From: Xylanimonas ulmi
GTDB lineage: Bacteria > Actinomycetota > Actinomycetes > Actinomycetales > Cellulomonadaceae
Reading direction: 5' to 3'
Assembly (NCBI RefSeq): GCF_004216535.1
Contig: NZ_SGWX01000001.1
Location: 1,240,001-1,304,000 of the forward strand
Length of the DNA stretch: 64,000 nucleotides
Below the pieces are notes generated by a model. It was not told the DNA's origin. It worked only from the letters and a program-made list of their open reading frames with translations, and searched no databases. Positions within the stretch are counted from its first letter, which is position 1, and each line of letters starts with the position of its first letter. Positions 16,397-24,690 of the stretch are shown piece by piece. The position numbers and the translations under genes were made by a program.

Positions 16397-17692
16397 GTGC
16401 CCCGTCTCTCCGACCTGACCGCGCGGCTCCCCCGCCTGTCGGTCACGCCGCCAGGCGTCGGCTGGGCTGGCGTTCGTCGCGCGGCCGCACGCGCCGGACT
16501 GGTCGCCGCCTCGATCCCGGTGGCGACGGGCTTGGCCCTGATGGTCGCCGAGCGGCTGCGCCGCCACGCGCACCCGCTCGACGCGCCCTTCCCCACCGCG
16601 CCCCCGGTCGACAACCCCGTTGGCGCGACGACGACGACGGTCTACACCTTCGGCGACGACCTGTACGCGGCGATGCTCGACGCCATCGCCGCCGCCCAGC
16701 GCCACGTCATGTTCGAGACGTACATCTGGAAGGGCGACGACGTCGGGCGCCGGTTCCGCGACGCGCTCGAGACCGCCGCGGCACGGGGCGTGGAGGTCTA
16801 CGTCGTCTACGACGCGTTCGCGAACCTCGTGGTGCCGCGCTCGTTCTTCCACCTCGACCCACGCATCCACGTGCTGCGCTTCCCCTGGGTACGCGCCGGG
16901 CTGCTCGTCTCGCCCCTGCGCGCCTCGGGCCGCGACCACCGCAAGCTCCTGGTCGTCGACGACGAGATCGGGTTCGTGGGCGGGTACAACATCGGCTCGC
17001 TGTACGCGCGCCACTGGCGTGACACCCACGTGCGCCTCTCGGGCCCCGCCGTCTGGGAGCTGCGCAACGCGTTCGTCGACTTCTGGAACCGCTGGCGCAC
17101 GCCCAGCCTGCCCGTGCTGCGCGACGTCGGGAGCACCGACTGGCTGCCGCAGCTGCGCGCGGCGCGCAACTCCCCCAGCGACCTCGTGTTCCCGATCCGC
17201 AACGTCTACCTCGACGCCATCGGCCGGGCGACGAGCCATGTCCAGATCACCCAGGCGTACTTCATCCCCGACCGTGAGATCCTCGGCGCCCTGCTCGACG
17301 CGGCCGCACGCGGCGTCGACGTGCGGGTGCTGGTCCCCGAGCGGTCCAACCACGTCGTCGCCGACTGGCTCGCCCGCGGCCACTACAGCACGCTCCTGCG
17401 CGGCGGGGTGCGGATCTTCCTCTACACCGACGCGATGATCCACGCCAAGACCGCCACGGTCGACGGGCGCTGGTCCACGGTGGGCACCGCGAACATCGAC
17501 CGGCTCTCCCTGACGGGCAACTACGAGATCAACCTCGAGATCGTCGACGCCGAGGTCGCCGCCACGCTCGAACGGGTCTTCGCCATGGATCTGACCAACG
17601 CGCGTGAGCTGACGCGAGACGAGTGGGAGGCGCGCCCCCGGCTCAACAAGGTCGGTGAACGCCTGGTCTCGCCCCTCGCTCCCCTGCTGTAG
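16397..17692 (+). CDS. Phospholipase D-like/cardiolipin synthase-type membrane protein
   Basis: A 431-residue protein with one N-terminal membrane segment (AGLVAASIPVATGLALMV) and two PLD domains. Both HKD motifs are intact: HRKLLVVD near 181 with downstream GGYNIG, and HAKTATVD near 349 with GTANID. Such proteins transfer phosphatidyl groups, as in cardiolipin synthesis from phosphatidylglycerol, or hydrolyse phosphodiesters. Only one obvious TM segment, fewer than in many Cls proteins, leaves the exact reaction open. GTG 16397 sits 6 nt after TAGCCT (16385-16390), so the mRNA is probably leaderless. Confidence 0.83.
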   Translation: MPRLSDLTARLPRLSVTPPGVGWAGVRRAAARAGLVAASIPVATGLALMVAERLRRHAHPLDAPFPTAPPVDNPVGATTTTVYTFGDDLYAAMLDAIAAAQRHVMFETYIWKGDDVGRRFRDALETAAARGVEVYVVYDAFANLVVPRSFFHLDPRIHVLRFPWVRAGLLVSPLRASGRDHRKLLVVDDEIGFVGGYNIGSLYARHWRDTHVRLSGPAVWELRNAFVDFWNRWRTPSLPVLRDVGSTDWLPQLRAARNSPSDLVFPIRNVYLDAIGRATSHVQITQAYFIPDREILGALLDAAARGVDVRVLVPERSNHVVADWLARGHYSTLLRGGVRIFLYTDAMIHAKTATVDGRWSTVGTANIDRLSLTGNYEINLEIVDAEVAATLERVFAMDLTNARELTRDEWEARPRLNKVGERLVSPLAPLL

Positions 17693-17797
17693 CGGTGGCC
17701 GAGGCGACGGCGTCGACGCTGTGGCCGACGCCCCCGCGAGTCAGCTCCGGAGTCTGTGTACTCTCGGGGCCGACAGGGTTCACGAAGGGGTGGGTGC

Positions 17798-18295
17798 ATG
17801 CGAGCAGCGCGGGCGGCGACAGCCTCGGCTCTACTGGTGATGGCGCTGGCGGCGGCCGGGTGCGACGGCGGCGCTCAGCCCGAACCCCCTGGGGCGCAGA
17901 CCCCGGCGGACGCCTCCGAAGACGCGGCGACGGACGACGACCCCACGCACGACGCGGCGCAGGACACCGCGGCGTGCGCGGCTGTCTCGGACGCCCAATC
18001 GATCGTGGAGAACGCCGACATCGCCCTGCGCGAGGGCCGCATATCCGACCAGGAGCAGCAGGGCTGGTATGCCGTCGCCACGCGAGTGCTCCACCGCATC
18101 CCCTCCGGCGGCGACAGCGCGGTCAGCCAGGGGGTCGCCGCGCTGCAGGGGACCGTCTCGGAGGTCAAGGCCGGAGCGTGGGCCGAGCCGTTCGCCATCC
18201 GGTCAAACGCCTGGGGCGACGCCCTTCGCGCGCTCGACGAGCCGTGCCAGGCGGCGGGCTCCGAACTGTCCGTCTCCATGTTCGTCGGCGGCTGA
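17798..18295 (+). CDS. Hypothetical lipoprotein
   Basis: A 165-residue secreted protein with a lipoprotein signal peptide (RAARAATASALLVMALAAAG then Cys at about 22). An acidic Ala/Asp-rich linker to residue 60 precedes a helical domain containing two cysteines (TAACAAV and DEPCQAA), which may form a disulfide. ATG 17798 follows AAGGGG. I recognise no family. It lies after the PLD-like gene and is convergent with the MBL gene. Confidence 0.65.
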   Translation: MRAARAATASALLVMALAAAGCDGGAQPEPPGAQTPADASEDAATDDDPTHDAAQDTAACAAVSDAQSIVENADIALREGRISDQEQQGWYAVATRVLHRIPSGGDSAVSQGVAALQGTVSEVKAGAWAEPFAIRSNAWGDALRALDEPCQAAGSELSVSMFVGG

Positions 18296-18322
18296 ACAGG
18301 GCACACGGCGGCCGCATCAGAC

Positions 18323-18339
18323 CGGCGCCGATGGCGCCG
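18323..18339. terminator. Small hairpin between convergent lipoprotein and MBL genes
   Basis: CGGCGCC (18323-18329), a 3-nt loop GAT and GGCGCCG (18333-18339) form a perfect 7-bp stem in the 72-bp convergent gap. It is a plausible bidirectional terminator, without a T-tract. Confidence 0.4.
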
Positions 18340-18367
18340 AACCCACGGCGGCGGCCGAGCGAGGTCG

Positions 18368-19027
18368 CTAGACCGACAGCGACTGTCCGAGCGCGAGCCG
18401 ACGGTACTCGTGCTTACCCGCCAGGTCGCGGTCGCCCACGTGTCGCTGCGCCATGCGGTTCCCGACCTCGCTCAGCAGCACGTCGTGGATCGGCACCACG
18501 TACGGCGCACGTGCGGAGGCCGCATAGTCGATCGCCTCGGCGAGTTTCATCCACGGACCCGACACCGGCGTCAGGAGCACATCGACGTCGCGGCCGGGAG
18601 GGTCGAACGAGTCCCCGGGGTGATAGACGACGCGCCCGTCCAACTCCACCAAGAAGGTCACGTTGACCGCTTGTGGGATCTTCGAATGGATGAGCGCGTG
18701 CGCTCCCCCGCCGACGACGATGCGCGCCCCGCCCAGCGTCAACTCCTGCCCTGGCTCCACGGCGTGCACGGCGCCGACGGGCGCGCCGCCCGCGCGCAGT
18801 GACTGCGCGGCCGGGCCGCTCGCGTACACCTCCAGCGAGGGGTTGGCGGTCAGCGCCGCCGTGAGGGCGTCGACGTCCATGTGGTCGGCGTGGTCATGCG
18901 TGATCAGGATGGCGCTGGCCCCGTCGAGGGCGCTCGCGGCCTGTGAGAAGGAGCCCGGGTCGATCGCCAGCGCCGTGTCGGCGTGGTCGAGGCGCACGCA
19001 GGCGTGGCCGTGGAATGTCAGTCGCAT
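18368..19027 (-). CDS. MBL-fold metal-dependent hydrolase (UlaG/YtnP-like)
   Basis: A 219-residue metallo-beta-lactamase-fold protein. It opens with RLTFHGHACVRL and has the metal-binding THDHADHMD motif near residue 45. GGGAHALIHSKIPQAVNV, VYHPGDSFDP and PIHDVLLSE supply the remaining metal ligands. This is the small UlaG-like L-ascorbate-6-phosphate lactonase or RNase Z-like group; the substrate is not predictable. It follows the ResR-like gene by 7 bp and is probably read from the same message. Confidence 0.8.
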   Translation of the reverse strand: MRLTFHGHACVRLDHADTALAIDPGSFSQAASALDGASAILITHDHADHMDVDALTAALTANPSLEVYASGPAAQSLRAGGAPVGAVHAVEPGQELTLGGARIVVGGGAHALIHSKIPQAVNVTFLVELDGRVVYHPGDSFDPPGRDVDVLLTPVSGPWMKLAEAIDYAASARAPYVVPIHDVLLSEVGNRMAQRHVGDRDLAGKHEYRRLALGQSLSV

Positions 19028-19034
19028 CGCGCGG

Positions 19035-19634
19035 TCAGACGGCCTGACGCTTGGCGCGGCGGGCCGCGAGCTCGTCGCCCTCCTGCGGCATCTGCAACTC
19101 CTCGTCGCCGAGGGTCTCGGTGGGCATCTGGGAGAGCGTCCCCTCGATCTCGCGCCAGACTCGCCCGACCGCGATGCCGAACACGCCTTGCCCGCCTTGG
19201 ACGAGGTCGACGACCTCGTCGGCCGACGTGCACTCGTAGACCGAGGCCCCGTCGCTCATGAGGGTGATCTGGGCGAGGTCCTCGACGCCGCGCTCGCGCA
19301 GGTGCGTGACGGCCGTGCGGATCTGCTGCAACGAGACCCCGGTGTCGAGCAGGCGCTTGACGACCTTGAGCACCAGGATGTCCCGGAAGCTGTAGAGCCG
19401 GTGCGTGCCCGACCCTGTCGCGGGGCGGATCGAGGGTTCGACGAGCCCGGTGCGCGCCCAGTAGTCGAGTTGCCGGTACGTGATCCCGGCGACGCGACAG
19501 GCCGTGGGCCCGCGGTAGCCGGTGGCGGCGTCCTGCTCCGTCAGGTCGTCACCGAAGAGGAGCCCTTGAGCGCCGTGCGCAACGGCGCCGACCGGCGTGC
19601 CTGCCGCGACGCTTGCCTCACCGCTGCTGTTCAC
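19035..19634 (-). CDS. MerR-family regulator, ResR/McdR (Rv1830) orthologue
   Basis: A 199-residue MerR-type protein with the HTH in CRVAGITYRQLDYWARTGLV (about 55-75) and the wing SGTHRLYSFRDILVLKVVKRLL. A long helix for dimerisation follows and no metal-sensing cysteines are present. Position in the garA-ftsR-bfn-merR cluster identifies it as the counterpart of M. tuberculosis Rv1830 (ResR/McdR), which affects growth and division and is mutated in antibiotic-resilient strains. GTG 19634 has AGGAGG 8 nt upstream. A TAGCGT hexamer near 19670 suggests its own promoter. Confidence 0.85.
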   Translation of the reverse strand: MNSSGEASVAAGTPVGAVAHGAQGLLFGDDLTEQDAATGYRGPTACRVAGITYRQLDYWARTGLVEPSIRPATGSGTHRLYSFRDILVLKVVKRLLDTGVSLQQIRTAVTHLRERGVEDLAQITLMSDGASVYECTSADEVVDLVQGGQGVFGIAVGRVWREIEGTLSQMPTETLGDEELQMPQEGDELAARRAKRQAV

Positions 19635-19806
19635 TCGTGCCTCCTGTGGGATGTCTGCCTCCACGCTAGGCCGGGGAGCAGGTCAGCACAACGACGACGC
19701 GCCCACAGGCCTCGGCGTGTCGTGGCCTTCATCCTCGACTTGAGGGTTGAGGCGCCCGGTTGACGTGATTCGTCCCGAAAGTCTCACCCTCACGTTGAGG
19801 GTGAGG

Positions 19807-20358
19807 TCACGGTTCGGGGCGGCCCGAGCCCGGGCCGGAGAAGTCCTCGGGCTCGACGTGCTCGAGGAAGTCGCGGAACCGCTCGACCTCGCGCTGCTGC
19901 TCGAGGTCGACCACTTCGATGCCCGCCGCGGCGACGACCTCGGCCGAGCACAGCACGGGTGAGCCGGTGCGCACGGCCAGGGCGATGGCGTCCGAGGCGC
20001 GGGAGTCGACACGCTTGCCGTTCGACAGCACCAACTCGGCGAAGAAGATGCCGCCGTCAAGGGCGACGATCTCGGCCCGCTCCAACTCGACCCCGACCGC
20101 TTGGAGCAGGTCGCGCATGAGGTCGTGGGTCATGGGCCGCGGGGTGACGAGCCCGGCCTGCGCCATCGCGATGGCGGACGCCTCGCGGGGTCCGATGACG
20201 ATGGGCACGGCGAGGTCGGCCGCGGCGTCGAGGAGCAGGACCACGATCTCGTTCTCGACGTCGGGGCCGCGCTGCTGCTGGCGCACACCAAGAACCTCGA
20301 CCGGCACCATGGGGAACTCACCGGGAGTCACCGGCTCGTCGAAGGGTCCGTCGCCCAT
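19807..20358 (-). CDS. Bifunctional nuclease family protein (DUF151)
   Basis: A 183-residue BFN/DUF151 protein. The core reads VPVEVLGVRQQQ, VLLLDAAADLAVPIVIGPREASAIAMAQ, RPMTHDLMRDLLQAVGVELERAEIVAL and SRASDAIALAVRTGSPVLC, the whole family signature. A UVR-like acidic tail follows. Plant members have DNase/RNase activity, and the actinobacterial role is unclear. The start is set at ATG 20358 because TAGCGT lies 7 nt upstream (leaderless); a GTG at 20367 also exists. The Rv1829 counterpart sits at the same place in mycobacteria. Confidence 0.88.
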   Translation of the reverse strand: MGDGPFDEPVTPGEFPMVPVEVLGVRQQQRGPDVENEIVVLLLDAAADLAVPIVIGPREASAIAMAQAGLVTPRPMTHDLMRDLLQAVGVELERAEIVALDGGIFFAELVLSNGKRVDSRASDAIALAVRTGSPVLCSAEVVAAAGIEVVDLEQQREVERFRDFLEHVEPEDFSGPGSGRPEP

Positions 20359-20394
20359 GGGACTCACGCTACGCCGGGTCTCGGTCGCGCGTGC

Positions 20395-21150
20395 TTAGGC
20401 GAGGTCGTCGACGCCACGACGCAGCCAGGTTGAGTGCAGGCGCGCGAGGAGTTCGCCGACCTCGCTCGCGAGCGACGCCGCCTGAGCCTGCGCGGACGGC
20501 GTCTGCTGGCGGCGGCGCGGGGCGACGAGCTGATCGACCAACGCGACCTGACGCTCGGCGGAGGCGCGCAGGGGACGCAGGTGCCGCGGCTCGATCCCGT
20601 GCTCGGCGAGCTGGGCTGCGAGCTTGACGACGTCGGGCGCGCCGGCGTCGAGCCGACCGCCGGGGGCGGGGTGCAGCAGCCCCGCCTGGACGAGGTCGTC
20701 GACGAACGCCGGATCGGCGCCGGTGGCCTCAGCGACTGACGCGGTGGTCCACACGCGGCGCGACCCATCACCGGCGACGGCGGTGCCGCCAGCCAGGCGC
20801 GGCGACGGCCCGGGGGCGGGCTCGCCGGCGTCCATCGCGGCCAAACGCTCTTTGATGACTTTCAGCGGTAGGTAGGAGTCACGCTGCTCGGTCAGAACGA
20901 ACCGCAGACGTTCGACGTCGGCGGGGCTGTACTGACGGTATCCGGCGGGCGTGCGGACAGGGTGGATGAGGCCCTGCTCCTCGAGGAACCGCAACTTGGA
21001 GTGGCTGATCCCGCCGAACTCAGGCTCAAGCGCCGCGAGCACGTCGGAGATGCGCATGGTCGCGTGGCGGGAGATGCCGCGCGGCCACGGCTCGTGCGTC
21101 TCGTGGGACGCCAGCCCTGCGAGCTCGGCGCGCGCGGGCAGCGGCGTCAC
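20395..21150 (-). CDS. ftsR: MerR-family cell-division regulator FtsR (Rv1828-like)
   Basis: A 251-residue MerR protein. The winged helix begins at MRISDVLAALEPEFGGISHS and continues KLRFLEEQGLIHPVRTPAGYRQYSPADVERLRFVL. Instead of the standard short MerR tail it has a second winged-helix-like domain (TASVAEATGADPAFVDDLVQ...) seen in Rv1828 and Corynebacterium FtsR, which activates ftsZ. GTG 21150 overlaps the garA stop (GTGA). The garA-ftsR coupling is conserved. Confidence 0.87.
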   Translation of the reverse strand: MTPLPARAELAGLASHETHEPWPRGISRHATMRISDVLAALEPEFGGISHSKLRFLEEQGLIHPVRTPAGYRQYSPADVERLRFVLTEQRDSYLPLKVIKERLAAMDAGEPAPGPSPRLAGGTAVAGDGSRRVWTTASVAEATGADPAFVDDLVQAGLLHPAPGGRLDAGAPDVVKLAAQLAEHGIEPRHLRPLRASAERQVALVDQLVAPRRRQQTPSAQAQAASLASEVGELLARLHSTWLRRGVDDLA

Positions 21151-21644
21151 GAGCCGGGCGCCGCGTCCCCCGGCGCCTGCGTGGGCTGGGGTGCGTGGAC
21201 GGCCTGCGGGCTCGCCTGGAACGACATGCGGAACTTGCCGATCTGGACCTCGTCGCCCGTGGTCAGCACGGCGACGTCGATGCGCTGCCGGTTGACGTAG
21301 GTGCCGTTGAGCGAGCCGATGTCACGCACCACGAACCGATCGCCCTCGCGCACGAACTCGGCGTGCTTGCGCGAGACGGTGACGTCGTCGAGGAAGATGT
21401 CGGCCTGCTCCGACCTGCCCGCGACGGCGCGGTCGGTGTCGAGCAGGAACCGCTCCCCCACCCCGGCGCCCCTTTGAACCACCAGCAGCGCGGAGTGGCG
21501 CGGGAGCGCGACGACGGCCGCCGCGTCCTCGGACGTCAGCGCCAGTCGGGAGACGAGCTCCTCGGTGACCGGGGGGACGATCCGTCCGAGTGTGGCTGTG
21601 ACGTCAGTGGCGGGGGGCTGCGGCAGAGAGCCGGGGTCCGTCAT
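21147..21644 (-). CDS. garA: FHA-domain protein GarA/OdhI
   Basis: A 165-residue protein with a C-terminal FHA domain (GERFLLDTDRAVAGRSEQAD, then IFLDDVTVSRKHAEF and RDIGSLNGTYVN). All phosphothreonine-binding residues (GRS, SRKH, N.GT) are present. Family members inhibit 2-oxoglutarate dehydrogenase and control glutamate metabolism until phosphorylated by Pkn kinases. The N-terminal ETT-type phosphosite is replaced here by a VTATLG stretch, so phosphorylation may differ. ATG 21644 follows GGAGG. The C-terminal Pro/Ala tail is unusual. Confidence 0.87.
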   Translation of the reverse strand: MTDPGSLPQPPATDVTATLGRIVPPVTEELVSRLALTSEDAAAVVALPRHSALLVVQRGAGVGERFLLDTDRAVAGRSEQADIFLDDVTVSRKHAEFVREGDRFVVRDIGSLNGTYVNRQRIDVAVLTTGDEVQIGKFRMSFQASPQAVHAPQPTQAPGDAAPGS

Positions 21645-21795
21645 CAGTCCTCCAAAGAGATCGCCGTGCGGGCTGCGCCATCGTCCATTCAACCTACCCC
21701 GACACGGGGCGGAGCGAGAACCCATAGTCCGCCCTGACCGAGTGAATCGCCAGGTCGTGTCGCCTCTCGGGCGCATCGGACGGCGCCGGGCGGTG

Positions 21796-22884
21796 TCAGC
21801 CGTCCTCGGGCTCCATCGGACGGGCGAACTGCGGGTCGCGCAGCGGCACGGTCGCGTCGATGGTCACCGTGTCCATCTGCGTGGTGGTGGCCAACGCGCC
21901 CTCCTGCCGGATCGTGGGCAGGGCGCCGCCCGGGATCTCCAGCGCGCGGTCGAGCGTGGCGGGGTCGCCGATGACGGTCCACCGGTAGGGCGGGGCGAGC
22001 GGCGTGCGGTCGACCTGGATCGCGCCGCCCATGTCGATGAACGACGACGTCGTCACGAGCCGCACGTCGTTGACCTGCACCACCTCGGCCCCGGCGTTGC
22101 GCAACTCCTCAAGCAGGTTGAACATGTGCGACGCGCGCAGCGCGCGCTGCGGGTCGCGGATCTCGACCAGCACCCCGGGACCCTCGGCCGGCAGCCGACC
22201 CGAGAGGATGCCCTCGGACGTCGCCCGCTGCCGGGCCAGCTCAAGCGCGGCTTGCGCCTTGTCGGTGCCGGAGGCGAGCTCGTCCCGGCTCGCCTGGAGT
22301 CGCGAGACCTCAGCGTCGAGCTGGTCGGCGCGACCGGTCACCTCGTCCAGCAGGCGGACCAGGTCGTCCTGGCGCAGCGAGGCGAGCTCATCCTGGCCCG
22401 ACAGGCGCACCTGCACGACCAGCGCGAACCCGAGCAGCGCGCACAGCAGCCCCGCGAGGAGCTGTGAGCGGGAGAACGTCGGGCGCATCGCCCGCGCCAG
22501 ACGGCGGTACGGCGCCGTCTGGGGGCGCTCGCGGCCCGCGTCTGGTCGCGCGGCGTCCTCACCGGCCGCCGCAGCCTCGGGCTCAGCCGCAGCCTCGGGC
22601 TCGGGCTCGCTGGGGACGTCCGGCTCCGACGCTGGCTCCGCGTCCGGGGCGACCTCGGCGCCGACGTCGTCAGGGGTGGCGTCCCCGGCTTGCCGATCAG
22701 GCGCCGACGTGTGGCCGTCACCCTCCCTGTCGCCCTCGTTGTCAGCCACGGTGTCGTTGTCGTCGTCGCACTGTTCCGGATCGGGCGCGGGCGGATCCTC
22801 GGGCGGCGTGGCGCCCACCGCCGACGACTCGTCCCGCTCCGGCTCGGAGCCGTCCCGCCGCTCGACGTCGCCCGCCACGCTCAC
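21796..22884 (-). CDS. DUF881 membrane protein (Rv1825-like) with long acidic N-terminus
   Basis: A 362-residue single-pass membrane protein. The first ~125 residues are cytoplasmic and very acidic (E/D/P/A-rich). A TM helix (LLAGLLCALLGFALVVQV) near 145 precedes a coiled coil and the extracellular DUF881 domain (GPGVLVEIRDPQ, ELRNAGAEVVQVNDVRLVT, PPYRWTVIGDPATLDRALEIPGG). Function is unknown; location beside pgsA and GarA suggests an envelope or septum role. Its GTG overlaps the sbp stop by 4 bp. Confidence 0.85.
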   Translation of the reverse strand: MSVAGDVERRDGSEPERDESSAVGATPPEDPPAPDPEQCDDDNDTVADNEGDREGDGHTSAPDRQAGDATPDDVGAEVAPDAEPASEPDVPSEPEPEAAAEPEAAAAGEDAARPDAGRERPQTAPYRRLARAMRPTFSRSQLLAGLLCALLGFALVVQVRLSGQDELASLRQDDLVRLLDEVTGRADQLDAEVSRLQASRDELASGTDKAQAALELARQRATSEGILSGRLPAEGPGVLVEIRDPQRALRASHMFNLLEELRNAGAEVVQVNDVRLVTTSSFIDMGGAIQVDRTPLAPPYRWTVIGDPATLDRALEIPGGALPTIRQEGALATTTQMDTVTIDATVPLRDPQFARPMEPEDG

Positions 22885-23213
22885 GCCTTGAACAGGTGGC
22901 GGCGGATCGCGGCCGCGTTCGAGAAGATGCGGATGCCGAGCACCACGACCACCGCGGTCGACAGCTGCGAGCCGACGCCGAGCTGATCGCCGAGGAAGAC
23001 GATGAACGCCGCCACCACCACGTTCGACAGGAACGAGACCAAGAACACCCGGTCGTCGAACAGGCCGTCGAGCATGGCCCGGAAGCCTCCGAACAGGGCG
23101 TCGAGCGCCGCGACCACGGCGATCGGCAGGTACGGCTGAAGTGCGACAGGGACGGTCGGCTGCAAGAACAGCCCCGCGACCACGCCCACGATGAGCCCGA
23201 CGACGGCGATCAT
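22881..23213 (-). CDS. sbp: Small basic membrane protein (DUF1290, Sbp)
   Basis: A 110-residue protein with three hydrophobic segments (IAVVGLIVGVVAGLFL, LPIAVVAALDALFGG and STAVVVVLGIRIF) and a basic tail, RRHLFKA. It is the DUF1290 'small basic protein' that sits between two DUF881 genes in most actinobacteria (Rv1824). ATG 23213 overlaps the upstream stop by 4 bp, and its own stop overlaps the next start. Confidence 0.87.
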   Translation of the reverse strand: MIAVVGLIVGVVAGLFLQPTVPVALQPYLPIAVVAALDALFGGFRAMLDGLFDDRVFLVSFLSNVVVAAFIVFLGDQLGVGSQLSTAVVVVLGIRIFSNAAAIRRHLFKA

Positions 23214-24079
23214 GGCTCGGAGCCTACCGGCTGCGCATGCTGCAACGGCTGCACACCCGCGCCCGGGAGATCGAGGGTCGACTGGGCCACCGTCGAGGAC
23301 CGGATCCCGTACGTCGAGCCCAAAACCTGCAGGTAGTCGCCCAGGCCCGAACGCGCCAACTGCACCTGCATGGCCTCCGCGTCACCCACCGCCCGCACCA
23401 CGTACGTCGGGCCCGGCAACGGCACGAGGTTCACCAGCACGGCGAGACCCGCGTTACGGATCGACGAACGCGACGTGAGCCGCTGGTCGTCGACGCTGAT
23501 CGCCTCCGCGCCCGCGTCCCACAGCGCGTTGACCACCGTCTGCAAGTCCACGTCCTTGACGCGCGCGCTCGGATCGGGCTCCCCGACCAGTCCGCCGCCA
23601 CCGTCGGTCAACGACACGACCAGGCCGGGGCCGCGCACCGCATCCGTCCCGTTGTGCAGGGCATCACGCCTGATGACGTCAAGCAGACCCGGGTCCTGCG
23701 TCTCAAGAGCCGAGCGCTGGAGGTCGGCGATCTCGCGCGAGAGCTCCTCGGCGCTCGCGGACAGCCGGGCGACCTGGTCGTTGCGCTCGGTGATCTGCCG
23801 TTCGAGCACCGTGCGCGTCTCGGTCACGGCGGGCTGGGGCACCCGCAGCTGCTGCGACGCCGTCGCGCTCGCGCCACCGAGGACGACGGCCAGCGCGACG
23901 ATCCCGACCCACGTGCCCGGTGAGCGGCGCCGGACGGAGCCCGCCTCCTGTGCCGCCCGCCGTTGGGCCGCGGCCTGCGCGTAGCCGGGGTCGAGCGGCT
24001 TCTCCATGACCTCGATCAGCAGCGTCATGGACTCGTCGAGGCGGCGCGGCGGGCGTGTGCCCGGAGCGGGGGGCGTCAC
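23210..24079 (-). CDS. DUF881 membrane protein (Rv1823-like)
   Basis: A 289-residue paralog of the DUF881 protein two genes downstream. It has a short Arg/Pro-rich cytoplasmic N-terminus, a TM helix (TWVGIVALAVVLGGASAT) near 60 and a coiled coil (ITERNDQVARLSASAEELSR). An extracellular DUF881 domain follows (GPGLVVSLTDGGGGLVGEP, NALWDAGAEAISVDDQRLT, GPTYVVRAVGDAEAMQ). GTG 24079 overlaps the pgsA stop as GTGA. Two DUF881 proteins flanking Sbp suggest a membrane complex. Confidence 0.85.
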   Translation of the reverse strand: MTPPAPGTRPPRRLDESMTLLIEVMEKPLDPGYAQAAAQRRAAQEAGSVRRRSPGTWVGIVALAVVLGGASATASQQLRVPQPAVTETRTVLERQITERNDQVARLSASAEELSREIADLQRSALETQDPGLLDVIRRDALHNGTDAVRGPGLVVSLTDGGGGLVGEPDPSARVKDVDLQTVVNALWDAGAEAISVDDQRLTSRSSIRNAGLAVLVNLVPLPGPTYVVRAVGDAEAMQVQLARSGLGDYLQVLGSTYGIRSSTVAQSTLDLPGAGVQPLQHAQPVGSEP

Positions 24080-24690
24080 GCGCGCCCCGCCGTCTGACCG
24101 GGTTGGGGGGCGGCGTCCTCGGCCAAGAGCGCCCGGGCTTGTCCGACGTACTGGACACCGGCCAGCCAGTACAGCGCGACGCCCCACCAGGTGAACGCCC
24201 ACCCGACGATGTGCGCCGCCGTGCCGAGGGCGCCCGACGCCTCGGCGAGCAGCAGCAGCGGGAACGCGTACAGCAGCGCGAACGTGCCCGCCTTCCCGAC
24301 GAGGCTCACCTCAAGGGGGCCGTAGCCGTGGCGCGCGAGCACCGGGATGAGCCCGGTGAGCATGAGGTCGCGCCCGACGATCACGACGACGAGCCACACG
24401 GGCACGACGTCGCGCCAGGCCAGGCCCAGGAGGGTGACGAAGATGAAGAGTCGGTCGGCCGCCGGGTCGAGCATCTGGCCCAGCCGACTGACCTGGTGCA
24501 GACGGCGGGCGAGTTTGCCGTCGAGCCAGTCGGTGAACCCGGAGAACGCGAGCACGGCAAGCGCCCACACGTCGTGGTGGGAGACGATCAGCACCGCGAA
24601 CACGGGCACCATCGCCAGGCGCAGCAGGCTGATGAGGTTGGGCACGGTCCAGACCGAGGAGCCGATCTCCTGATCCTCCTGCACGGCCAC
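24076..24690 (-). CDS. CDP-alcohol phosphatidyltransferase (PgsA2-like)
   Basis: A 204-residue multi-pass membrane enzyme. The catalytic signature DWLDGKLARR, followed by LGQMLDPAADR (DGxxAR-x8-GxxxDxxxD), lies near residues 53-77. The family joins CDP-diacylglycerol to an alcohol such as glycerol-3-phosphate. It is the first gene of a minus-strand operon of pgsA, DUF881, sbp, DUF881 and garA as in Rv1822 onward, with gcvH absent. GTG 24690 is used. Whether it makes phosphatidylglycerophosphate or another lipid is open. Confidence 0.85.
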   Translation of the reverse strand: MAVQEDQEIGSSVWTVPNLISLLRLAMVPVFAVLIVSHHDVWALAVLAFSGFTDWLDGKLARRLHQVSRLGQMLDPAADRLFIFVTLLGLAWRDVVPVWLVVVIVGRDLMLTGLIPVLARHGYGPLEVSLVGKAGTFALLYAFPLLLLAEASGALGTAAHIVGWAFTWWGVALYWLAGVQYVGQARALLAEDAAPQPGQTAGRA

